A stretch of DNA of 11,824 nt. Origin: Methanosarcinales archaeon. GTDB taxonomy: Archaea; Halobacteriota; Methanosarcinia; Methanosarcinales; Methanogasteraceae. Below the pieces are notes generated by a model. That model worked only from the letters and a program-made list of their open reading frames with translations. It did no database searches and was not told where the DNA came from. This document shows, in pieces, positions 5,065 to 11,157 of this stretch. The position numbers and the translations under genes are program-made. Positions within the stretch are counted from its first letter, which is position 1; the number at the start of each line of letters is the position of its first letter. The DNA lies in assembly GCA_030594905.1 (NCBI GenBank), contig JAUVEF010000018.1, positions 1 to 11,824 of the forward strand, read 5' to 3'.

Positions 5065-5856
5065 ATGTCTGCCAGAACAATCATCCTCTGCATCGCAGTA
5101 ATTGCAATCGGCATATTCATGCTGCCGCAGACTCTTTCGATGTTTGCAGGGCAGCATTCATGGTATGACCCGAAGGATGATGCAATACCCTGTGAGAAGT
5201 GTCACTGGCTTGAGTCAGGGGAGCTAACCGGTTGCGCGTATGGTCTTCACAGTCCGCACAGAAGCGCTGATAGAGACTTCGAGTGCGTAGAGTGCCACAA
5301 TGTATCGATGGATGTGAGTTATTATTTTGAAACGGGGGCGATTGGGGAACACACTCCCGCCCACGCTGCTACGACTGTTTCGTGTCTTGCATGTCACGGG
5401 GACTTATTTTCAAATGGTACTTTTTGTGCTGCATCATGTCACGGCAACATCGGGGCTGCTAATGAAGTGAATGTGATGCATATACTGGCAATGAAATATG
5501 AGATGAGTCATGACGGTAATGAATGTCTGAAGTGTCACAAATATTACGATGACCGCGTCAGTGTGATGAAGGCAAATGTCTTCATCAACCACATTGACAC
5601 TGAACTCTCTCACCCACTGGAAAGCCATCGTGAGTTCTTTCTGGGTATGTCCGGAGAAAACATCACAAAGTCAGAGAGTGGACTGTCCGGTCCAAATGAG
5701 GCATGTATCGGGTGCCACACATCATCAGGCGTAAACATCTCATGGACCCGGTATGAGTTGATCGAGTTCGCATGTGACAAACCGGGCGGCGAGTGGCAGG
5801 TTGGTGAGATGAGCGCAACTGGCGATAATGTTACATTCATCAGCACGAACGGCTAA
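5065..5856 (+). CDS. Secreted/membrane-tethered multihaem cytochrome c with five CXXCH and one CX3CH motif
   Basis: A 263-residue paralogue of the preceding cytochrome. The start at 5065 is chosen because MSARTIILCIAVIAIGIF then aligns without gap to the first 18 residues of the upstream protein; earlier starts (5059 ATG, 5044 TTG) only add a T-tract-encoded run. Residues 5-27 are the hydrophobic signal/anchor, followed by FAGQHSWYDP. Haem motifs are CEKCH (43-47), CVECH (74-78), CLACH (107-111), CAASCH (121-126, three residues between the cysteines), CLKCH (154-158) and CIGCH (214-218). It is thus a five- or six-haem protein. The ends (first about 50 residues, and 177-235 with NEACIGCHTSSGVNISWTR) match the upstream gene and the centre is different. 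The stop is 3 bases before the signal peptidase start, indicating co-transcription. Confidence 0.9.
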   Translation: MSARTIILCIAVIAIGIFMLPQTLSMFAGQHSWYDPKDDAIPCEKCHWLESGELTGCAYGLHSPHRSADRDFECVECHNVSMDVSYYFETGAIGEHTPAHAATTVSCLACHGDLFSNGTFCAASCHGNIGAANEVNVMHILAMKYEMSHDGNECLKCHKYYDDRVSVMKANVFINHIDTELSHPLESHREFFLGMSGENITKSESGLSGPNEACIGCHTSSGVNISWTRYELIEFACDKPGGEWQVGEMSATGDNVTFISTNG

Positions 5857-5859
5857 CCT

Positions 5860-6600
5860 ATGCTGTGGATTGAGATCATCTGGAATATTTTGCGCAACAT
5901 CGCATCCGGTATGGTCTTCAGCATAATCCTTGTGTTAATATTTTACACATCGTACCGGACCGTGGTCAAGGGCGCCCCCTCTCGTAAACTTGTGAATTTT
6001 GTAAACGCCGCAAACGCCCGTGTCTACAACGATCGGGTGGGTACAAAGATGAGTCATTACCGGGAGGCTACAAAGGAGGCGGGCATCATTAGCACGATGC
6101 TACCGCTTATCATCGTTGTGATCGTTGCTTATCTCTTTTACAGCCAGACCATCTTCTTTGCCGTGGTTGGTTCAGGGAGTATGGAGCCGACACTCATGAC
6201 CGGCGATCTTGTACTGATCCAGGATATCCAGGTCATTCCGCAGGTAGGCGACATACTTATGTTTAATACAAACTCGGTGTTGGTGCCGGTGATCCACCGG
6301 GTGGTCAGCGTTTCTGAGCGCGGGGTAAAGACAAAAGGTGATGCCCGGAGGCGGGCTGATGACTGGACTGTACCAGAGGATCAGATATGTGGGAAGGTGG
6401 TGGTCATCGGGGGCAACCCAATCGTAATCAAATCATTTGGCAGCTATTTCATAGAGGATGTCAGTGATGGCGGGATGTACACCAAATACGGCAGGGAATA
6501 CGGCTTTGTGAAGCAGCTTGTCCAGTCAATAAAATCATTCGGACTCATCATCTTCTTTTTATGTATATTGATGTATATTCTTAGCGTAAAGTGGTCGTAA
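5860..6600 (+). CDS. Signal peptidase I (S26B, archaeal/ER Ser-His type) with an added N-terminal membrane segment
   Basis: A 246-residue membrane protease. The catalytic region has GSGSMEPTL (104-112) with Ser107, VIHRV (144-148) with His146 replacing the bacterial lysine, and KGDA (159-162) with the conserved aspartate. This is the archaeal/ER signal peptidase set. Membrane segments are at about 8-30, 79-101 and 225-243. The first segment and the basic linker (31-78) form an N-terminal extension, since the protease core normally begins with one membrane helix just before the Ser box. Gene order (3 bases after a secreted cytochrome) suggests it processes the cluster's own products, but it could equally be the general enzyme. 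No Shine-Dalgarno precedes it, consistent with coupling to the upstream gene. Confidence 0.9.
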   Translation: MLWIEIIWNILRNIASGMVFSIILVLIFYTSYRTVVKGAPSRKLVNFVNAANARVYNDRVGTKMSHYREATKEAGIISTMLPLIIVVIVAYLFYSQTIFFAVVGSGSMEPTLMTGDLVLIQDIQVIPQVGDILMFNTNSVLVPVIHRVVSVSERGVKTKGDARRRADDWTVPEDQICGKVVVIGGNPIVIKSFGSYFIEDVSDGGMYTKYGREYGFVKQLVQSIKSFGLIIFFLCILMYILSVKWS

Positions 6601-6603
6601 CAA

Positions 6604-6613
6604 GATATAAGTA
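6604..6613 (+). promoter_or_regulatory. Probable TATA box giving a leaderless mRNA for the unknown membrane protein
   Basis: GATATAAGTA directly after the signal peptidase stop is centred about 28 bases before the ATG at 6637. Transcription would thus begin almost at the start codon. No Shine-Dalgarno is present, which fits. Confidence 0.45.
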
Positions 6614-6636
6614 GGCTGAACATCGAGTTTCTGGTT

Positions 6637-7584
6637 ATGCGATCCGGTGATAGAGACAGACAAGCAAGGAAAACCAATATCTCACTTACTGAGAGGCTTG
6701 GCGTATTCAGCATGATTCTTGCGTCGATATATCTGATCTATGAGTCAATATTTCCAATAATATTCAACATCACCGGAGATTTTGATAAATCCGACTTCAT
6801 CGCCAACCTGATCTTACTTGCTATTGGTATAGGAGTGCTATATGGTGCGATCGTGTTTGTGAGGCGAACTATGCTCTATACCCAGTCCATAGACCTGCTG
6901 TTTGAGGATATCTATCCAAAGATCGAGCCGGTGCTTCGGGAGGCTGCATCGATTCAGGTTGATCTGGAGCTGATGGGCGGTCGTCTTGATGCCATGAACA
7001 CAAGTATCGGGCATCTGAAGAAGCAGGTGCAAACCCCTGATGTGAGCGGTAGGACTGGTGCCGATACCGGTGCCGGCGTTGCCGTCGGCACGAGTGTCAC
7101 CACATTCCTGCACCTCGTGATGCTGGTGAATATCACGCTGGGTGTATTTATATTTCTCCTGCAATATCCGCGCTGGTATGTTCCCTATGTGCTGACGCTG
7201 CTGTATGTGGTCTGGTGGCTTGCGGTCACAGCTGAGTATAACCTCTGGAAAGTCTCAAAATCATGGACGTGGGTATTTGTACCGATTCTGATCGTCCCGA
7301 CGATATCCATTCTGACTGACATACTCGCAGGGAGTTATATGTTGATTGCATGGATGGCGATCGGGCTGGTGGCGTATACCAGCGCATATTATCTGTGGGG
7401 CAGGTATCTTATGCAAGGTATACTTCCGTACGACCTGCACAGATGGTTAAACTTGGATCACATGAAACTGCGCGGTCTTTACCGATATCGGAAACGCCCG
7501 GAATCCCAAGAGCCGTCCGAATCTCATACGTCTAATATGTCTCCTGAGTCCCATGAAACCACAGAACCCGGGAACGGACGTTGA
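6637..7584 (+). CDS. Polytopic membrane protein of unknown function
   Basis: A 315-residue protein I do not recognise. It has about six hydrophobic segments (roughly 23-44, 55-76, 154-175, 182-200, 211-229 and 233-255). A cytoplasm-like helical stretch (about 84-131, LFEDIYPKIEPVLREAASIQVDLELMGGRLDAM...) has heptad-like spacing and may form a coiled coil. A Gly/Thr/Ala linker (132-153) joins the two membrane halves. The C-terminus (286-315) is hydrophilic and rich in Ser, Glu, Pro and His, probably disordered. There are no cysteines and no haem, cluster or nucleotide motifs. The second half has conserved-looking aromatic residues (YPRWYVPYV, VVWWLAVTAEYNLWKVSKSWTW). Its place behind two cytochromes and a signal peptidase suggests an envelope role, but it has its own promoter, so the link is only positional. 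Confidence 0.75.
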   Translation: MRSGDRDRQARKTNISLTERLGVFSMILASIYLIYESIFPIIFNITGDFDKSDFIANLILLAIGIGVLYGAIVFVRRTMLYTQSIDLLFEDIYPKIEPVLREAASIQVDLELMGGRLDAMNTSIGHLKKQVQTPDVSGRTGADTGAGVAVGTSVTTFLHLVMLVNITLGVFIFLLQYPRWYVPYVLTLLYVVWWLAVTAEYNLWKVSKSWTWVFVPILIVPTISILTDILAGSYMLIAWMAIGLVAYTSAYYLWGRYLMQGILPYDLHRWLNLDHMKLRGLYRYRKRPESQEPSESHTSNMSPESHETTEPGNGR

Positions 7585-7599
7585 TGTCCTGCTGCCCCG

Positions 7600-7617
7600 T
7601 ATTTTCTCGTGAAAATA
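7600..7617 (+). terminator. Perfect 7-bp inverted repeat after the membrane protein gene
   Basis: TATTTTC (7600-7606) and GAAAATA (7611-7617) are separated by TCGT, starting 16 bases after the stop codon. No long T-run follows, so it may act as a transcript-end or stability hairpin rather than a classical terminator. Confidence 0.35.
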
Positions 7618-7629
7618 TGTGTAATATTG

Positions 7630-7664
7630 TGGTTAGCTAAACCATGTTTACGCGAAACTTAAAT
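7630..7664 (+). promoter_or_regulatory. coaD promoter with upstream inverted repeat
   Basis: CGAAACTTAAAT (7653-7664) resembles BRE plus TATA box and would start transcription near 7686, 5 bases before the coaD ATG. Immediately upstream, TGGTT-AGCTA-AACCA (7630-7644) is a perfect inverted repeat that could bind a regulator. Confidence 0.4.
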
Positions 7665-7690
7665 CTACGAAGACACCAAGAGCAGGAAAC

Positions 7691-8149
7691 ATGGTACGGG
7701 TAGCAGTCGGCGGAACGTTTGATCCACTGCACGACGGACACAAAGCACTTCTCAGCAGGGCATGCGAGCTTGGCAGAGCGGGTCAGGTCGTGGTCGGGTT
7801 GACATCAAACGATCTGGCCGGCAAGCGATTGCGGGAGGTTGCTGACTACGAGGTCAGGGCGCGTGAACTCCTGCGGTACATCAGTGACCAATTCGGGATA
7901 TCCCCCGAGATCACGGTTCTGCACGATCCTTATGGCACAACGCTGGCAGAGCATTTTGATTACCTCGTTGTCTCTCCTGAAACTCATCACATCGCAGTGA
8001 AGCTCAATAAACTCCGTAGAGAGCGCGGGATGTCACAAATAGAGATCGTTCCGGTACCTTATGTACTGGCAGAGGATGGTATGCCGATCTCTTCCACGCG
8101 GATCAAGAACGGCGAGATCGATGCGCATGGAAGGTTGATAAAAGATTAA
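7691..8149 (+). CDS. coaD: Archaeal phosphopantetheine adenylyltransferase (CoaD type)
   Basis: A 152-residue nucleotidyltransferase that transfers AMP from ATP to 4'-phosphopantetheine, the penultimate step of coenzyme A synthesis. GGTFDPLHDGHKALL (7-21) contains the HxGH catalytic motif (HDGH 14-17). VVGLTSND (34-41), the substrate-side EVRARELLRYI (54-64), VVSPET (93-98) and the ISSTRI motif (133-138, the archaeal/eukaryal form of the second ATP-binding motif) follow in order. The length is right for the archaeal family. A TATA box with BRE lies close upstream and the leader is short. hemA follows after 43 bases, probably on the same transcript. Confidence 0.93.
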   Translation: MVRVAVGGTFDPLHDGHKALLSRACELGRAGQVVVGLTSNDLAGKRLREVADYEVRARELLRYISDQFGISPEITVLHDPYGTTLAEHFDYLVVSPETHHIAVKLNKLRRERGMSQIEIVPVPYVLAEDGMPISSTRIKNGEIDAHGRLIKD

Positions 8150-8181
8150 TTACAGACAAAGGAGCTGACAAGATGATTCAT

Positions 8182-8188
8182 GAGGTGA
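8182..8188 (+). promoter_or_regulatory. Shine-Dalgarno of hemA
   Basis: GAGGTGA ends 4 bases before the ATG at 8193 and is complementary to the archaeal 16S 3' end. It decides the start and fits translation as an internal gene of a coaD-hemA transcript. Confidence 0.6.
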
Positions 8189-8192
8189 CTCG

Positions 8193-9473
8193 ATGACTGA
8201 AATATCCAGCATGATTATTACACACGCAAAAGCAAGCATTTCGGATATTGAGGGTGCATGGCATGGCACGGTTGAGGCTCTGTTGCATGTGCTGCACTCG
8301 CATGAACTGGTGCATGAGTGCGTGGTGCTGATGACCTGCAACCGCGTGGAAGTGTATGTAGTCTCGCCAAAGGGGAGCAAGGTTCTCTTTGAGTATATGA
8401 AGAAGATGGGCGTGCCTGACCGGATCATCGAGTTCAATGACCATGAAGAATCGATAATGCATCTCATGCGGGTTGCGTGCGGGCTTGAATCGATGATCGT
8501 TGGAGAGGATCAGATACTCGGGCAGATCAAGGAACTGTACCACGACGCAAGAGTGGCAGGGGTTACAGGAAAGGTGCTTGACACCGCATTTGAGAAAGCG
8601 ATTCATGTCGGCAAACGGGTGCGGTCAGAGACGCGGATCAACAAAGGCTCAGTCTCCATCGGATCGGCAGCAGTCGATCTCGCGGAGGCTGAACTTGGCA
8701 CGTTGCAGGGAAAGACTGTCGTGGTCATCGGGGCTGGCGTGATGGGGTCGCTTGTTGCACATGCGCTTGCACACAAGGATGTTTCGGCAGTATATGTCGC
8801 AAACCGCACTTTCGACCGTGGAGAGGCGCTTGCAAGGGAACTGGGTGGAATCGCAATTCCATACGGTGAAAAAGACAACTATATCGCATCTTCTGACGTG
8901 GTGATCAGCGCAACCTCTGCGCCTCATCCGGTGCTGACTGCGGAGATCATGCGCCAGATTCTGGAAGACCGCGATGACTGCAATAACTGCAATGACTCCG
9001 ATGGCGAATGTCATGACCTGTTGATGATTGATATAGCCAACCCGAGGGATATCGAGGACTCTGTAGTCGATTTACCGGGCGTGAGACTGCATAACATCGA
9101 TGGGCTTAAGGCGATTAGCGATGGTAATCTGCGTAAACGGATGCAGGAGACCAAAAGGGTAGAACAGATCATAGAAGATGAATACGCCCTATTGACTCTA
9201 CAGTACAAGCGACAGAAAGCCGATAAAGTCATATCATCGCTGTACAACCAGATCGAGGAACTGCGGATCCGTGAACGGGAGCGGGCGATCAACCGGCTCT
9301 CTGCAAAACACACACTCGGGGATTTTGAGCGCGGCGTGCTCGACGACCTCACACATGCGATCACCAACAAGGTGCTGGCAGAACCGACCAAGACGCTGCG
9401 CGATGCGGCAGCCGAGGATGACATAGATTTCCTTGCGGCGACTGCTGCGCTGTTTCGTCTGGATGCGAAGTGA
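8193..9473 (+). CDS. hemA: Glutamyl-tRNA reductase (HemA)
   Basis: A 426-residue enzyme that reduces glutamyl-tRNA(Glu) with NADPH to glutamate-1-semialdehyde, the first step to all tetrapyrroles (haem, sirohaem, F430, cobamides). TCNRVEVY (48-55) has the catalytic Cys49. GLESMIVGEDQILGQIKE (97-114) and INKGSVSIGSAAVDLAE (149-165) are signature segments. The Rossmann part has VVVIGAGVMGSLV (176-188) and VANRT (202-206). The C-terminal dimerisation helices run from about 315. An unusual acidic insert at 258-275 (EDRDDCNNCNDSDGECHD) carries three cysteines and a histidine between the helix and the LLMIDIANPRD strand. The usual neighbours (sirohaem synthase, hemB) are absent here; the gene is probably co-transcribed with coaD. 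Confidence 0.96.
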   Translation: MTEISSMIITHAKASISDIEGAWHGTVEALLHVLHSHELVHECVVLMTCNRVEVYVVSPKGSKVLFEYMKKMGVPDRIIEFNDHEESIMHLMRVACGLESMIVGEDQILGQIKELYHDARVAGVTGKVLDTAFEKAIHVGKRVRSETRINKGSVSIGSAAVDLAEAELGTLQGKTVVVIGAGVMGSLVAHALAHKDVSAVYVANRTFDRGEALARELGGIAIPYGEKDNYIASSDVVISATSAPHPVLTAEIMRQILEDRDDCNNCNDSDGECHDLLMIDIANPRDIEDSVVDLPGVRLHNIDGLKAISDGNLRKRMQETKRVEQIIEDEYALLTLQYKRQKADKVISSLYNQIEELRIRERERAINRLSAKHTLGDFERGVLDDLTHAITNKVLAEPTKTLRDAAAEDDIDFLAATAALFRLDAK

Positions 9474-9531
9474 TGCGCAACTTTTGTGGGCGCAAGAGCG
9501 ATGCGAAAGGTGCTCGAAATCGGTTCTTTAA

Positions 9532-10494
9532 TCACTCTTTCTGTCTGTACCCGGGCTTCCAGATTCCGAACTTCAGCGCATCGTTCGGACACGCGTCAAT
9601 GCACACGCCACATGCGAAACAGTCGGGTTGCAATTTATCACCGTCTACGATCGCTTTGACAGACGGGCATGGCGCAACCCGGATACATTTATTGCAGTCA
9701 TTGCATCTGTCCCGGAGAATGCGCACACGGAAGATGCTTATATGCTCAAGCAGCCATGACAGAAGTCCGACCGGGCATATAAGATAGCAGAACGGGCGGT
9801 ACACAAATAATGATGCGATCAGAACCGCCCCGACCAGAACTGCCAGCACTAGCTCAAAATGCCAGTCAAATAGCTCGAACGGGTTCAGGATGTTATAGTA
9901 CGTGTAAAGATCGCAACCCGTTCCGATAACCATAATTAAACTAATAGCAAAGATTGAAATCCGGATGCCGTTTGAGATCTTAAACGGCAGCTTGATCTTC
10001 TTTCCAAATGGTACCGGAATCCTGTTTACGATCTCTTGCAGTGCTCCGAATGGGCAGACCCACCCGCAGAACAGTTTTGCTCCTATAACTGACAGGCTGC
10101 CGATGAAGATTAGCATCGTCGTTTTTTTAAGAGTGATTGTACTGCCGATTGCAAGAGCCGTTATTGGATCCACCACTGCCCGCAGCGGGCTTGGCTGGTG
10201 CAGGATCACCAGCACCCCGAAAAGCACAAAGACGACGCACATCAGGAGTATCCGGATGTTCCAATTGATTTTGGTTGTTCTAAGGAGGATGAGTCCTGCT
10301 AATGCAACAAGCCCTCCGAGAATGAATTTTAGCGATAATATCCCGGATGAGACCGAGGCTATGTCTATATTTCTGCCACCACCCATTCCACTACCGTCAC
10401 CGCCTCCACCACCTTCTGCCGTCACTGGCATGCAGATCAGTATCATGGATAAAACGATGCAGAAGACTGATATATAGATCGTATTTCGTTTCAC
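9532..10494 (-). CDS. NapH/CcoG-like membrane polyferredoxin (4Fe-4S)
   Basis: A 320-residue protein. Residues 6-26 are a signal-like hydrophobic segment, followed by a glycine-rich stretch (27-41). About five further membrane helices follow (52-71, 80-99, 125-141, 177-196 and 213-231). Two intramembrane CX3CP motifs, CGWVCP (143-148) and CYLICP (236-241), are the hallmark of NapH/NosR/CcoG-like quinol-linked iron-sulfur proteins. The soluble end has two 4Fe-4S sites, CNDCNKCIRVAPCP (264-277, with five instead of three residues before the last Cys) and CFACGVCIDACP (292-303). It probably moves electrons between membrane quinone or cytochrome and a partner; no napG or napA is nearby. The start is GTG at 10494, with GGGAG six bases upstream. 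The upstream gene encodes a secreted Ca-repeat protein. Confidence 0.87.
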   Translation of the reverse strand: MKRNTIYISVFCIVLSMILICMPVTAEGGGGGDGSGMGGGRNIDIASVSSGILSLKFILGGLVALAGLILLRTTKINWNIRILLMCVVFVLFGVLVILHQPSPLRAVVDPITALAIGSTITLKKTTMLIFIGSLSVIGAKLFCGWVCPFGALQEIVNRIPVPFGKKIKLPFKISNGIRISIFAISLIMVIGTGCDLYTYYNILNPFELFDWHFELVLAVLVGAVLIASLFVYRPFCYLICPVGLLSWLLEHISIFRVRILRDRCNDCNKCIRVAPCPSVKAIVDGDKLQPDCFACGVCIDACPNDALKFGIWKPGYRQKE

Positions 10495-10500
10495 ATTCTG

Positions 10501-10534
10501 CTCCCACTGTATACCGCGATTCAGCGTTTAAAAG
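10501..10534 (-). promoter_or_regulatory. Promoter and ribosome binding site of the polyferredoxin gene
   Basis: TTTTAAACGC on the minus strand (about 10525-10534) is a TATA candidate that would start transcription near 10503. GGGAG (10501-10505) lies six bases before the GTG start and supports it. Together with the terminator upstream, this suggests the gene is transcribed separately from its neighbour. Confidence 0.4.
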
Positions 10535-10550
10535 ATTTTTGATCATTAAA

Positions 10551-10584
10551 ACATAAAAAAAGAGTGCGTGGACATTCCACGCAC
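10551..10584 (-). terminator. Intrinsic-type terminator of the Ca-repeat protein gene
   Basis: A perfect 8-bp stem GTGCGTGG (10564-10571) / CCACGCAC (10577-10584) with a 5-base loop is followed on the minus strand by a run of seven T. It lies 13 bases after the stop of the minus-strand gene at 10598. Confidence 0.75.
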
Positions 10585-10597
10585 ACAGGCTTATCGA

Positions 10598-11005
10598 CTA
10601 TCGATTACGTCCTTTACCCTCTCCGCCATTACCGCGACCGTTTCCATCTCGCGACCGCTCATAATCGCCGTCCCGCCCGTTCGGGATGCCATCGCCGTCA
10701 GAGTCCCTGCCGTTAATGCCGCTGTTGTCACAGACACCATCTTCATCTTCGTCGACAAAGTTGCCATTGCCGCCGCATCCGCTTTCACCGCGTCCAAGTC
10801 CACAGTTGTTGTCACAGACCCCGTCGCCGTCAGTGTCCACGAATCCCGGGCGGTCGCCGATGTTGTCACAGATTCCGTCGTTGTTGTCGTCCACATATTT
10901 GGCACTGCCAGCGCCGCCACCCTGACCGTACTGGGCAGCAGCAACTCCTGCGGAGACTGCGACCAGTGCAACGATCAGGATTCCAGTCATTGTTCTTGTT
11001 TTCAT
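10598..11005 (-). CDS. Small secreted protein with calcium-binding (thrombospondin-3/EF-loop-like) repeats
   Basis: A 135-residue protein with a clear signal peptide (KTR, hydrophobic 7-20, AAA before QYGQ at about 25). The mature part has three DxDxDGxCD loops: YVDDNNDGICDN (37-48), FVDTDGDGVCDN (55-66) and FVDEDEDGVCDN (83-94). A fourth related loop, DSDGDGIPNGRDGD (101-114), lacks the cysteine. The aspartates have the spacing of Ca2+-binding loops. Five cysteines in total (46, 64, 68, 77, 92) could form disulfides. The tail is Gly/Arg/Asn-rich and probably disordered. The start is taken at ATG 11005, because AGGTGA lies 9-14 bases upstream; a GTG at 11017 overlaps that ribosome binding site. 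The partner may be the adjacent polyferredoxin, but a terminator separates them. Confidence 0.8.
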   Translation of the reverse strand: MKTRTMTGILIVALVAVSAGVAAAQYGQGGGAGSAKYVDDNNDGICDNIGDRPGFVDTDGDGVCDNNCGLGRGESGCGGNGNFVDEDEDGVCDNSGINGRDSDGDGIPNGRDGDYERSRDGNGRGNGGEGKGRNR

Positions 11006-11032
11006 TGTTGTTTTCACCTTGTTTTGAGTTTA

Positions 11033-11044
11033 GCCCGTTTGGGC
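11033..11044. repeat. GCCC-N4-GGGC inverted repeat in the leader or promoter of the Ca-repeat gene
   Basis: A perfect inverted repeat GCCC-GTTT-GGGC lies 28 bases before the ATG at 11005. Depending on which TATA box is used (11047-11055 or 11068-11080) it is in the leader or over the transcription start, so it may be a leader hairpin or an operator. Confidence 0.35.
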
Positions 11045-11067
11045 AATACTTAATCAGTGGTTGTGCA

Positions 11068-11122
11068 TATATATAATTATTCCAGAATTATATCCAAATT
11101 TCACCCGAATCCTACCCAAATT
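11068..11122 (-). promoter_or_regulatory. Promoter of the Ca-repeat gene with four upstream 11-bp direct repeats
   Basis: The minus strand reads AATTTGGGTAG, GATTCGGGTGA, AATTTGGATAT, AATTCTGGAAT in four consecutive 11-bp units (11122 to 11079). It then runs directly into AATTATATATATG (11078-11066), a TATA box. The AATT (once GATT) recurs exactly every 11 bases at 11122, 11111, 11100, 11089 and 11078. This is either a cooperative regulator array or phased, bendable DNA. Confidence 0.5.
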
Positions 11123-11157
11123 CATTCCGGACTGGGGTGGATGAGCACCTGCCCGGA

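Noticed and set aside
11006..11017. GTG at 11017 as start of the Ca-repeat gene
   Set aside because: The GTG is part of the AGGTGA Shine-Dalgarno that correctly spaces the ATG at 11005.
10568..11053. 161-codon plus-strand ORF over the Ca-repeat gene
   Set aside because: Val/Ala/Thr/Ser-rich mirror of the repeated Asp-rich codons on the other strand; it has no ribosome binding site and lies antisense to a gene with signal peptide and terminator.
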